Shown in pieces: positions 28,952 to 38,284 of a stretch of DNA of 64,000 nt. Position numbers and translations under genes: made by a program. The notes under the pieces are model-generated. The model was not told where the DNA came from. It saw only the letters and a program-made list of their open reading frames with translations, and made no database searches. Every line of letters starts with the position of its first letter. Within the stretch, counting starts at the first letter, position 1. This stretch comes from Pseudomonadota bacterium (lineage in GTDB: Bacteria; Desulfobacterota; Binatia; Binatales; Binataceae). Location: positions 1 to 64,000 of the forward strand of contig JAJPIG010000004.1 in the NCBI GenBank assembly GCA_021324855.1, written 5' to 3'.

Positions 28952-28953
28952 CG

Positions 28954-30765
28954 ATGCATCCTCCATCATTGCGTAATCGAATCCGCAACGGCGCGCTGGC
29001 GATGCTTATAATCGCGCTGGTCTTCGGCGCGCTCGCGTTGCCGGAAGTGCATCAGTTGGGCAGTTCGATTCGCGAGACGCTCTACCGCAATTACGTGAGC
29101 ATCGAAGCCGCGCGCCATATGCATGCCGCCCTTTGGGACCTTCAGCTCGCGTTGCGCGATGGCAAGGCGTTGCAGGTACTGCCGCACAGCCGCGACGAGT
29201 TCATGCGTTGGATCGAAGTTGAGCAGGGCGACATTACGGAGGTCGGCGAGGGGCCGCTCGCTCACGATATTCGCCAGCGTTCCGAGCGGCTTTTCGACGG
29301 CATCGCACGCGACGGCGGCCGAGCTCCCGGCGCTCACGACGCAGAGTTCTCGGCGCTTCACGCGGAACTCGATCGATTGATCGAGATGAATCGCGACGCG
29401 ATGTTTCGGGCCGACAGCCGCGCCGTCCGCATCGGCGATCGCCTCACGTACGAGTTGGGCGCGGGCTTGATGGTATTGCTGCTTTTCGGTTTCGCGCTGG
29501 CCTGGACGCTTGCCTGGAACATCTCACGGCCGCTCGCGGAGCTTACCGATCGCCTGCGCAGCTTCAGCCTGCGTGGACCATCGGTGCGGCTCAGCAAGCA
29601 GCCGGTCGCAGAACTCGACGCGGTTGCCGCCGAGTTCAACAAGATGGCGGAACGGCTCGAGCAGTTCGAGAAACTGAACGTCGATCGGCTGGTCTACGAA
29701 AAGAACAAGACCGAGGCGATTATCGAGAACATCGAGGACGGGATCGTGCTGATTGATTCCGAGGGCGTCATCACGCATCTCAACGAGGTCGCGGCAATAA
29801 TCCTCGGCGTCGAACGCGAAGAGGCGTTGGGCAGCGCTTTCGATGATCTCAACACCAGCCATCCGCATTATCTGCGCGTGCGCGACGCGCTTCACGCCGC
29901 GGCCCATCAGCCACTCGATTCGCAGCGCGTCGAGGTCGACCTTCACGTTCGAGGCCGCGACCACACCTACGTTCTAAAGCCGGTGCCGCTGCGGCAGGGC
30001 GATGGCAAGTCCCTGGGAACTATTCTAATTCTTCAGGACATCACATATCTGCGCGACAAGGACCGCGCGCGGACCAACCTCGTCGCAACGCTCTCTCATG
30101 AGCTCAAGACCCCGTTGACGTCGCTCGCGCTTTCGGCCGAGTTGCTTGAGCGGGACAAGGAGAAATTCGATCCCAAGCAGCGCGAGCTGCTGGCGACGAT
30201 TCTCGAGGACGTGGCGCGGATTCGTAATCTCGCCAACGATCTCCTCGATCTGGCGCGCGGCGAGGCCGGCGCGATCTCGATGCGCACGGTTCCCGTCGAT
30301 CTCGATCGGCTGCTCGCGGCCGTCGTCAAGACCTTTCAGCTCCAGGCGGAACAAAAGCAGGTAACGCTTCGCGAACTCGTGGCGCAGCCGCTGCCGCAAA
30401 TCATGGCCGATCCGGTAAAGCTCTCATGGGTGGTATCCAACCTGATCGCAAATGCGCTGCGGTATACACCCGCGGGCGGCGCCATCGAGCTTGCGGCTGA
30501 AGCGGCGGGCGATATCGTCCGGCTCAAGGTGAGCGATACCGGGCGCGGCGTCGCGCCCGAGGTGCGCGATCATTTGTTCGAACGGTTCGCGCAATGGAAC
30601 ATCAACGGTTCCGAGCCCGGTTCGGCCGGGTTGGGCCTCGCGATCGCCAAGGAAATCGTCGAAGCGCACGGCGGTCGGATTTTTGTTGACAGCGTGCTTG
30701 GCCAGGGCACCTGTTTCACGGTAGAGCTGCCGAAGGCGGCGGAGAAGCGATGGGCAGGATCCTGA
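28954..30765 (+). CDS. Sensor histidine kinase (TM-HAMP-PAS-HisKA-HATPase)
   Basis: HisKA LVATLSHELKTPLTSLALSAELLER; N box VVSNLIANALRYTPAGG; G boxes DTGRGV / GLGLAIAKEIVEAHGG; HAMP-type NISRPLAELTDRLRSF. Confidence 0.95.
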   Translation: MHPPSLRNRIRNGALAMLIIALVFGALALPEVHQLGSSIRETLYRNYVSIEAARHMHAALWDLQLALRDGKALQVLPHSRDEFMRWIEVEQGDITEVGEGPLAHDIRQRSERLFDGIARDGGRAPGAHDAEFSALHAELDRLIEMNRDAMFRADSRAVRIGDRLTYELGAGLMVLLLFGFALAWTLAWNISRPLAELTDRLRSFSLRGPSVRLSKQPVAELDAVAAEFNKMAERLEQFEKLNVDRLVYEKNKTEAIIENIEDGIVLIDSEGVITHLNEVAAIILGVEREEALGSAFDDLNTSHPHYLRVRDALHAAAHQPLDSQRVEVDLHVRGRDHTYVLKPVPLRQGDGKSLGTILILQDITYLRDKDRARTNLVATLSHELKTPLTSLALSAELLERDKEKFDPKQRELLATILEDVARIRNLANDLLDLARGEAGAISMRTVPVDLDRLLAAVVKTFQLQAEQKQVTLRELVAQPLPQIMADPVKLSWVVSNLIANALRYTPAGGAIELAAEAAGDIVRLKVSDTGRGVAPEVRDHLFERFAQWNINGSEPGSAGLGLAIAKEIVEAHGGRIFVDSVLGQGTCFTVELPKAAEKRWAGS

Positions 30766-32081
30766 TCGTCGACGACGAGAAGAACATCCGCACTCACCTG
30801 GCCACCTTCTTCGAAGGTTCGGGCCATCGCGTTGCGGCCGCTGAGACTGGCGCGCAGGCTATCAAGCTGATCGACGCGGAAAGCTTCGACCTCGTGTTGA
30901 CCGACTTCCGGATGGCCGAGATGAACGGTCTCGAACTGCTGCGACGAATCAAACAGCAGTCGCCGGACACGGTGGTAATCCTGATGACCGCGTTCGCCAC
31001 CATCGATAACGCCGTCGCGGCGATGAAAGCCGGGGCGTATGACTACCTGACGAAGCCTTTTTCGCTCAATGAGATCGAGCAGGTCGTCGAACGCGCGTTG
31101 GAGTTTCAGCGTTTGCGGCTCGAGAACCGCGCGCTGCGCGACACGGTCGAGGAGCGCCCGTTCCTCGAGACGAAAAGTCCCGCGATGCGCCATCTGCTCG
31201 AAACGGCGCGCCAGGCTGCGGCCAGCGATGTCACGGTACTCCTGACCGGTGAGAGCGGGACGGGCAAGAATGTGATTGCGCGCCAGATTCATCAATGGAG
31301 CCGGCGCGCCGAGCGGCCATTCGTCGTTGTCAACTGCACCACGCTCTCCGAGCATCTGCTGGAGAGCGAGCTTTTCGGCCACGTGCGGGGCGCGTTTACC
31401 GGCGCGGTCAAGGACAAGCCGGGACGCCTCGAAGCTGCGGATGGCGGCACGGTGTTCCTCGACGAAATCGCTGACCTGAGCCCGCCTCTACAAACCAAAT
31501 TTCTACGCTTTGTGCAGGAGCAATGCTTCGAGCGCGTGGGCGGCGATCGCACGATTCGGGTCGACATCCGGATCGTCGCGGCATCCAATCGCGACCTCGC
31601 GGCCGAAGTCGCAGCCCGCCGCTTCCGCGACGATCTCTATTATCGCCTCAACGTCATCACGCTGCGGGTGCCGGCGCTGCGCGAACGCCCTGAAGACATC
31701 CTGCCACTTGCGGAAAGGCTGTTGTCGTCAGCGGCAATCCGCAATCGACGGCCCGGGCTGAGCTTTTCGTCCGATGCTGCCGCCGCGATCAAACGCTACC
31801 GATGGTCGGGGAACGTCCGCGAGCTGCGCAATGCCGTCGAGCGGGCGGCGGTCCTCGCTCGTGGCCAGATAATCGTGCCCGACGATCTGCCCGACGAGCT
31901 CTTCCGCGAGAGTGCGGCTGCTTTTGCCGAGCCATCCACGACTGCCAGCCTCGAAGATTTGGAGCGCGAGCACATCGTACGTGTGCTGGCCGAATCGCCG
32001 ACGCTCGAGGACGCGGCCGAGACGCTCGGCATCAACGTGTCGACGCTCTGGCGCAAGCGTAAGCGTTACAAAATCGACTAG
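30750..32081 (+). CDS. NtrC-family sigma-54-dependent response regulator
   Basis: Receiver with LVLTDFRMAEMNG; AAA+ GESGTGKNVIARQIH, sigma-54 contact loop ELFGHVRGAFTGAVKDK; C-terminal HTH LEDAAETLGINVSTLWRKRKRYKID; overlaps kinase by 16 nt. Confidence 0.96.
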   Translation: MGRILIVDDEKNIRTHLATFFEGSGHRVAAAETGAQAIKLIDAESFDLVLTDFRMAEMNGLELLRRIKQQSPDTVVILMTAFATIDNAVAAMKAGAYDYLTKPFSLNEIEQVVERALEFQRLRLENRALRDTVEERPFLETKSPAMRHLLETARQAAASDVTVLLTGESGTGKNVIARQIHQWSRRAERPFVVVNCTTLSEHLLESELFGHVRGAFTGAVKDKPGRLEAADGGTVFLDEIADLSPPLQTKFLRFVQEQCFERVGGDRTIRVDIRIVAASNRDLAAEVAARRFRDDLYYRLNVITLRVPALRERPEDILPLAERLLSSAAIRNRRPGLSFSSDAAAAIKRYRWSGNVRELRNAVERAAVLARGQIIVPDDLPDELFRESAAAFAEPSTTASLEDLEREHIVRVLAESPTLEDAAETLGINVSTLWRKRKRYKID

Positions 32082-32100
32082 CTCGGCATGTCCCGCGCCA

Positions 32101-34410
32101 TCAGGTGAGCGCGAAATCGCGTTCGCGGCTTCGATCGGTCGGCACGACCTGAGTGAGAAAAGCGGTGAAGCAGGATGGGCAATAATACTGGCGAAAGACG
32201 ACCGTCACATCGACGAACCGTTCCGGATGCGGAAAGATTTGCGGGCCCGCTTCCTTCGGAGCGCCTTCAAACATCGGCAGATAGTCGAGGTAGTTGTCGG
32301 CGAGCGCGCAGATCGTCGCGCCGCAATGGCGGCATCGGAGCTGCGCCGCGCCACCCTCGCCGACGTGCTCCAGGTTGTCGTCCCAGCGCTTGACCGGTCC
32401 CGATCGCGCGGACTGTATTTTCGCCGTCTTGACCGGGCGCGCCCGTTTCCGGCGCTCGGCGCGGATCTGATCGCGGCGTCGCGCCGTTGCTGATTCATCG
32501 ACTGCGAGCGCCGGATTCAGAACCACGCCATAGATCGATCGGGCCGCATCGCGCGACACGCGCTGCTCGACGACATCACGCGACACCAGTTTCGGCTCGC
32601 GCAGAATCGGATCGAGATATCCGCCACCCGCCTGCCAGAATTGATAATAGACGTCATTCAGATCGAGGATCGATTCCTTGTGCGACGGCAGGTACTCGAC
32701 CTCACCACGGATCTCCGACAGATCGCCGGGCATGATTCCGGCGCCGAACAGGTCGCGAAAGTTCGAGCCGCGAATCGCGACATCGAGCTGGCTGTTCCCC
32801 GGGTATCCGCCGGCAAGCCCTGGATTCATGTTGACCGCCTTACCGGAGCCTGAGATGACCATCGCCATCCGCTCGTCAGTTCCATGCGGCACAACGCAAA
32901 TCGATGCGCCGACACCGCCGCGGAAGCAACCGGGGCCGCCCGAGTCAGTCTCCTCGCGGCGCCAGAGATAGAGCAACGGATTCATCAGCTCAGTCATCTC
33001 GACATCCGGTATGCTGGCCATCGTGATCGCGACCTGGCCGCCCGAATCGACGCCGTCCTGATCGACGCGCGCGCCGAGTCCGCCGGCGTTGGTGTCCATC
33101 AACATCACGACGAACGGTGACTTGTACTGGTTGACGCCGGCAAAGACAGTGATTGCAACCGTGCCCTCGCATCCGGCGATGACGGTCTCGCGGCGCTCCG
33201 GATTGGTGTCGAGCATCCGCGACAGACACTCGATGGTCGCGTTCATCGTCGACCATCCCGAGGCGACCGACGCCTGCGAGATGCCGGCGGGGAAGTTCGC
33301 ATTGTTGAGCGTGCCGGGCTCGCTGATGATGTCGAAGCAGCGCATTACGCCGGCCGGCGACCACGGGATGTCGCCGCACAGCACCGGCATGATGCCCCAG
33401 ATGACGCCGCCCTGCAGGCCGTTGTAGGTGCAGTTGATCAATCCCTCGACCTGCCGATCGGTGCCGCGAAAATCGAACGTCATATGATCGCGCCGTTTGG
33501 TCAGCGTGAGCGCAACCTTGTAGACGCCGCGATCGCCTTCGCGGGCTTCCTCCTGGTATGCAACCGAACGCCAGGTGCCGTCGGGAAGCTCGCAGAGCTT
33601 GGCGCGGAGCCGCCGCTCCGTATCGGCCATCTGCCGCTTCATCACGGCTTTGACCGCGTCGGGGCCGTATTTCCGGATAAGCGCTCGAATCTGTTCCTGA
33701 GCAAAGCTGTTCGCCCCAATCTGGGCGCGCAGGTCGAGCGCGACCAGCCGCGGAATGCGCGAGCGCCTGAGATAGACATCTTCGACATCGCGTTGGAGCC
33801 GACCCCCGCGCACGATCTTCACTGGCGGCGTCGGCAGCGATTCCCAGAAGACGCTCCGCGAATGCGGCGTCCAGCTTCCGGGCGCGACGCCGCCGAGATC
33901 GAGCTGATGCGCGGTGGCGGCCGTCCACGCGAACAACTCGCCTTCCCAGAACATTGGGGCGAACACCGCAACGTCATTCTGATGAATTCCGCCGCCGACC
34001 CATGGATCGTTGCACAGGAACATGTCGCCGTCGGTGATGCCGGGGTTCTCCGCGCGGTGCATCAGACTCCATTTCACTGCGCTGTCGAACAGCACGCCGA
34101 GCGCGATGTTATAGGGACCGAGCTGAATCGTGTTGCCGAGCTCGTCCATAATGCCGAAGTTGAAGTCGTTCGCGCCGGTTACCACCACCGATCCCGACAT
34201 CCGGCGGAACGCGTCACCCATCTCCTGGGTCGTCGCCCACAGCCGATGGCGGATGACTTCGTACGTGATCGGATCGATCGCGTCGATCATGGACGCATCG
34301 ACGCCGTGCAGCCGGACGTGCGGCGTGGCGGCCTGTCGCAGGCTCTCCTCGTCAGTCCGCTGGAAAGCAAAAACCTCGGATCCTGGGATCACAGCCGCCA
34401 TGCCAATCAC
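32101..34410 (-). CDS. Hydantoinase B/oxoprolinase (acetone carboxylase alpha-like) fused to C-terminal acetone carboxylase gamma-like Zn-ribbon domain
   Basis: IDPITYEVIRHRLWATTQEMGDAFRRMSGS...DMFLCNDPWVGGGIHQNDV...; C-terminal RCRHCGATICALADNYLDYLPMFEG...VDVTVVFRQYYCPSCFTAFLTQVV. Confidence 0.85.
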   Translation of the reverse strand: MIGMAAVIPGSEVFAFQRTDEESLRQAATPHVRLHGVDASMIDAIDPITYEVIRHRLWATTQEMGDAFRRMSGSVVVTGANDFNFGIMDELGNTIQLGPYNIALGVLFDSAVKWSLMHRAENPGITDGDMFLCNDPWVGGGIHQNDVAVFAPMFWEGELFAWTAATAHQLDLGGVAPGSWTPHSRSVFWESLPTPPVKIVRGGRLQRDVEDVYLRRSRIPRLVALDLRAQIGANSFAQEQIRALIRKYGPDAVKAVMKRQMADTERRLRAKLCELPDGTWRSVAYQEEAREGDRGVYKVALTLTKRRDHMTFDFRGTDRQVEGLINCTYNGLQGGVIWGIMPVLCGDIPWSPAGVMRCFDIISEPGTLNNANFPAGISQASVASGWSTMNATIECLSRMLDTNPERRETVIAGCEGTVAITVFAGVNQYKSPFVVMLMDTNAGGLGARVDQDGVDSGGQVAITMASIPDVEMTELMNPLLYLWRREETDSGGPGCFRGGVGASICVVPHGTDERMAMVISGSGKAVNMNPGLAGGYPGNSQLDVAIRGSNFRDLFGAGIMPGDLSEIRGEVEYLPSHKESILDLNDVYYQFWQAGGGYLDPILREPKLVSRDVVEQRVSRDAARSIYGVVLNPALAVDESATARRRDQIRAERRKRARPVKTAKIQSARSGPVKRWDDNLEHVGEGGAAQLRCRHCGATICALADNYLDYLPMFEGAPKEAGPQIFPHPERFVDVTVVFRQYYCPSCFTAFLTQVVPTDRSRERDFALT

Positions 34411-34580
34411 TTTCCTCCGATGCTAACCGGGTCAGCCGGCGAGAATACGATGCCGTGGTATTTTATGGTAGATGTGCATCGCGCTCGCCGGATCGCAATG
34501 GTTTGTGGACGGCGGACCATGCTAAATCGCGGAGCGCCGCATCGCCGGCGGTGCAGAGCGCAGCATAAGGAGCCTGGACG

Positions 34581-36275
34581 ATGAAGTTCTACACCTTCGA
34601 CGAATTGACCTATCCCAAGCTTCCCGAGTACGGACCCGAGATCAAGTTCACCAATCGCTTCTGCGATCCGGCGGTGGTGAACCAGACCTACGCCGACCAT
34701 CTCGATGAATGGGCGATGTGCGAGGATCTCGGCTTCGACGGCGCGTTCGTCAACGAGCATCACTTCACCGCGCTTAATATCCAGCCCGCGTGCAACATCA
34801 TGGCCGCCGCGATCATCATGCGCACCAAGCGGATGAAGGTCGGCGTGATCGGGAACGTCGTGCCGCTACGGAATCCGATCCGCACCGCCGAAGAATTTGC
34901 GATGCTCGATTGCCTGTCGGGGGGCCGGTTCATCGCGGGAATCGTCCGCGGCGTGCCCCAGGAATACGTCTCTTACAACGTCGATCCGTTTACCAGCCAT
35001 GCCCGCCAGCGTGAGGCCTATGAGATCATCCAGAAGTGCCTGACCGAGGAACTGTTCGATTACGAGGGCAAGTTCTGGAAGGTTACGAACGCATCGATCT
35101 GGCCCAAGCCGATTCAGCGTCCGCTGCCGTTCTGGATGCCGGCCGGGTCGCTCGAAAGCATCGAGTTCGCCGCCGAGCATCATATCTGCAGCGCGCAGGT
35201 CTTCGGTCCGACGCTTCAGTTTCAGGAAAATTTCGATCTTTATCGCAAGGTCGCAAAGGAGAAATTCGGTTGGGATGCGGACTACAGCACGTTCGTCGGC
35301 GCGCGATTGATCCACGTCGCCGAGACCAATGAACAGGCGATCGCCGAGGTCAAGGATGCGCTTTACTACTTCTTCCGCACGCTGAATCGTCCGGTTATCA
35401 ATCCCGCGCCTCTGCCCGGCCACGCCAGCGACAAGTCGTATCTGCATCGCAAGCGTCGCGATCAGGACGTGCCCGGGCCGAACACGCCATTCGAACAGAT
35501 GCGCCGCGACGGCTTCATCGTGTGCGGCGATCCGGATTGGGTCGCGCGATGGCTGGAGCAGGATATGCGCGGCGCGCGCTACGGCCATTTTCTTGGCATG
35601 TTTCACGTCGGCAATCTGGAGCACGCACGCGTCGTAAAATCGAAGCAGTTGTTCGCGAAGCACGTGATGCCGGTGCTGAAGGACATCAACAATGATGAAC
35701 TGCCGACGGCGAAACCGGCGGCGCAGCGCGCATACGAGGTCAGAGGAGCAGCAGCGCCGGCGGATGGCAAGCTTCCGCTCTACAAGGATTTCAATTACAT
35801 CCTGACGCGCGACTCGCCGGAGGTCGTGCGCTCGTTCAGCGAAGTCCAAAATGGACGTCCGGTCGGAGGCTGGGAAATGAAGGTTCCGGATTGGGGCCTC
35901 GACGGATTTCCGTACGAGATCATCCTGGTCGGACCCTCGAGCGAGATGCGCGGCAGCGCGGTGCGTCTGAGAATCACCGACTCGGACGATCGCGAAGCGC
36001 CTGCCGATGCCGAGGTGCTAGTCGAAGTCGCCGATCAGTCCGGCGGCAATCGCCAGGTTGCGATGCGCGAGAAGTATGGTACGTTCGCGCGTATCGAGGA
36101 TCAGCACGCACCCGAGGCGGCGCATAACATCGGCAGCCGCGTCGTCGCCCCCAGTAAGTACATCGTGCGTTTCACGGTCACCGCGCCGTCCGGCGGTTTC
36201 AAACCCGATCCCGACGCGCCGGGCTCGTTCTTCGAAATCGAATGCTTCAAAAATTGGTTGAACATTACCGCGTGA
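34581..36275 (+). CDS. LLM-class flavin-dependent oxidoreductase with about 170-aa C-terminal extension
   Basis: MKFYTFDELTYPKLPEYGPEIKFTNRFCDPAVVNQTYADHLDEWAMCEDLGFDGAFVNEHHFTALNIQPA, RMKVGVIGNVVPLRNPIRTAEEFAMLDCLSGGRF; beta-rich extension after about residue 390. Confidence 0.9.
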   Translation: MKFYTFDELTYPKLPEYGPEIKFTNRFCDPAVVNQTYADHLDEWAMCEDLGFDGAFVNEHHFTALNIQPACNIMAAAIIMRTKRMKVGVIGNVVPLRNPIRTAEEFAMLDCLSGGRFIAGIVRGVPQEYVSYNVDPFTSHARQREAYEIIQKCLTEELFDYEGKFWKVTNASIWPKPIQRPLPFWMPAGSLESIEFAAEHHICSAQVFGPTLQFQENFDLYRKVAKEKFGWDADYSTFVGARLIHVAETNEQAIAEVKDALYYFFRTLNRPVINPAPLPGHASDKSYLHRKRRDQDVPGPNTPFEQMRRDGFIVCGDPDWVARWLEQDMRGARYGHFLGMFHVGNLEHARVVKSKQLFAKHVMPVLKDINNDELPTAKPAAQRAYEVRGAAAPADGKLPLYKDFNYILTRDSPEVVRSFSEVQNGRPVGGWEMKVPDWGLDGFPYEIILVGPSSEMRGSAVRLRITDSDDREAPADAEVLVEVADQSGGNRQVAMREKYGTFARIEDQHAPEAAHNIGSRVVAPSKYIVRFTVTAPSGGFKPDPDAPGSFFEIECFKNWLNITA

Positions 36276-36321
36276 TCGGAAACTCATTTAAACCGCGGCC
36301 TGATGAGGATAAAAAACGCAG

Positions 36322-37182
36322 ATGAGCGACGGATACGCAGGTTACGCATCGGTCTTCAACCGCAAGGCGGCGCAGGTCGGGTCGCTGACGATTCGCTATC
36401 TCGAAGGGGGCCACGGCGATCCGCTGGTCTATCTGCACGGCCTTGAAGGTTGGGGCTTGTGGGACAGCTTTCATATCGCGTTCGGCGTGACGAATCGGGT
36501 CTACGCGCCGTTGCTGCCGGGATGGCAGGATGGCCGCATCCCCGAATCGATCCGGACGCCCTCCGATTACGCGCCGATCATTCGCGATTTCGTCGGCGCG
36601 ATCGGCGCGAAGCAGGTGACGCTGGTCGGGCATTCGATCGGAGGATGGGTCGCGTTGCGCGTCGCCGCTGAGTTTCCGACGGTTGTTGATCGGCTCGTAG
36701 TGGTTGATCCGCTGGGCTTGCGCACCGCGAGCGATGCGGCCGTTACGATGCGCGCGATGGACCAGGAAGCGTTCAGCCATGCGGTCTTCGCGCGCCACGA
36801 GAAGGTGCTGGTTCCGCACGCCTTCAACCCCGACTTCGGCGGCGAGTTTCAGGAACTCAAGGACTCGCCGGACTTCAAGCGTTACTGGAGAAATCGCGAC
36901 ATCCTGGTGCGATGGCTCGGCGACCGGCTCGACGATCCCGAACTGCTCGACGCCGCGCGGCGCATCCGCGCCAGGACGCTGATCGTCTGGGGACGAAAGG
37001 ATGGCGTGGTTGCGTGCGAGGATGGACGCCTGCTTGCCGAAGCGATCCCCGCTTCGAGCCTGGTGATTATCGACGACGCGGGACATGCGCCGATGAAGGA
37101 TCGACGCGAGACCTTCCAGCGCGCCGTGCACGAGTTCCTATCGGACGCTCCGGAAGCCGGCAACAACGCGCTCCGGCGATAG
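36322..37182 (+). CDS. Alpha/beta fold hydrolase
   Basis: PLVYLHGLEGWGLWDSF, VTLVGHSIGGWVALRVAAEFP, TLIVWGRKDGVVACEDG, IIDDAGHAPMKDRRE. Confidence 0.92.
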   Translation: MSDGYAGYASVFNRKAAQVGSLTIRYLEGGHGDPLVYLHGLEGWGLWDSFHIAFGVTNRVYAPLLPGWQDGRIPESIRTPSDYAPIIRDFVGAIGAKQVTLVGHSIGGWVALRVAAEFPTVVDRLVVVDPLGLRTASDAAVTMRAMDQEAFSHAVFARHEKVLVPHAFNPDFGGEFQELKDSPDFKRYWRNRDILVRWLGDRLDDPELLDAARRIRARTLIVWGRKDGVVACEDGRLLAEAIPASSLVIIDDAGHAPMKDRRETFQRAVHEFLSDAPEAGNNALRR

Positions 37183-37196
37183 TCACGGCGGGCATC

Positions 37197-38273
37197 ATGC
37201 GCTTTTCAATCTTCATGATCACGATGGGCGCCGGCCGCAGCTCGGATCGGCAGGTCTACGAAGATGCGCTCGCCGACGCGCGGCGCGCGGATCGGCTCGG
37301 CTTCGAGGCGTTCTGGTTCGCGGAGCATCATTTCAACGGCGATTTCTGCATGTCGCCGTCGCCGAATCTGCTGCTGGCTGCGGCGGCGCGCGAAACCGAG
37401 CGCATCCGGCTCGGCGTCGCGGTGAACGTGCTGCCGATGCACCATCCGGTGCGCCTCGCCGAAGAAGGCGCGATGCTCGATCAGCTCACCGCCGGCCGCT
37501 TCATGTGGGGCATCGGCCGCGGCATCGTCGGCGGCGAGTTCATCCCGTACGGCATCGATTCGACTACCACGCGCGAGCGCTTCAATGAAATCCACGACGC
37601 GGTCATCAGCGCGTGGACGACCGGGCGTCTCGAATACCACGGCCGCTTTTATGACTTCGCGGGCGCCGAGCTCTATCCGAGCCTCATCCAGCGGCCGCAT
37701 CCGCCGGTATGGGTCGCCGCGCAGAGCCCGGAGTCGGTCGGATGGTGCGCGCGGCACGATTATGTCGCGATGCAGGTCGGCGAGCCGATGGAGCAGACGC
37801 GGCGCCAGGCCGAGCACTATCGTCGGGCGGCTTCAGAAGCCGGTGTGGCGATTCGCGAGGGCGGCGTGGCGCCGCTTCGCTACTGCTTCGTCGGCGAGAC
37901 TGACGCCATCGCGCGCGAGAAATGCGCTCCGTATCTGCGCGATTTCTGGCATCACTTCACTAAAATCGCAGCGCCTGGCGGAGTGATTCCGGATCGGCGC
38001 GGCTACGAATACTGGTATGAAGAGGGCGACCTCTCGCGCTATGCCACCGATGATTACGATCTGCTCAATCGACAGGGGATTATCATCTGTGGATCGCCGC
38101 GTACGGTGATCGAGCAAATCACGCGGCAGGCGGAACTGATTGGGACCGATCGCTTCCTGCTCGATTTCTGGCGCGGCTCGCTCAAGCGCGAGGATCGCAT
38201 CAGATCGCTGGAGCTGTTCGGCGCCGAAGTTCTCCCCGCGTTGCGAGACACGGCGGTCACCGCCGCCGCCTGA
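37197..38273 (+). CDS. LLM-class flavin-dependent oxidoreductase
   Basis: Start MRFSIFMITMGAGRSSDRQVYEDALADARRADRLGFEAFWFAEHHFNGDFCMSPSPNLLLAA within ORF 36912..38273; 14 nt after upstream hydrolase. Confidence 0.92.
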   Translation: MRFSIFMITMGAGRSSDRQVYEDALADARRADRLGFEAFWFAEHHFNGDFCMSPSPNLLLAAAARETERIRLGVAVNVLPMHHPVRLAEEGAMLDQLTAGRFMWGIGRGIVGGEFIPYGIDSTTTRERFNEIHDAVISAWTTGRLEYHGRFYDFAGAELYPSLIQRPHPPVWVAAQSPESVGWCARHDYVAMQVGEPMEQTRRQAEHYRRAASEAGVAIREGGVAPLRYCFVGETDAIAREKCAPYLRDFWHHFTKIAAPGGVIPDRRGYEYWYEEGDLSRYATDDYDLLNRQGIIICGSPRTVIEQITRQAELIGTDRFLLDFWRGSLKREDRIRSLELFGAEVLPALRDTAVTAAA

Positions 38274-38284
38274 GGAGGCCAGTC

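Noticed and set aside
33484-34584. 366-aa plus-strand ORF
   Set aside because: Antisense to the HyuB-like gene; composition is Arg/Ala-rich shadow translation.
34866-35849. 327-aa minus-strand ORF
   Set aside because: Antisense to the LLM gene at 34581-36275, which has clear family motifs.
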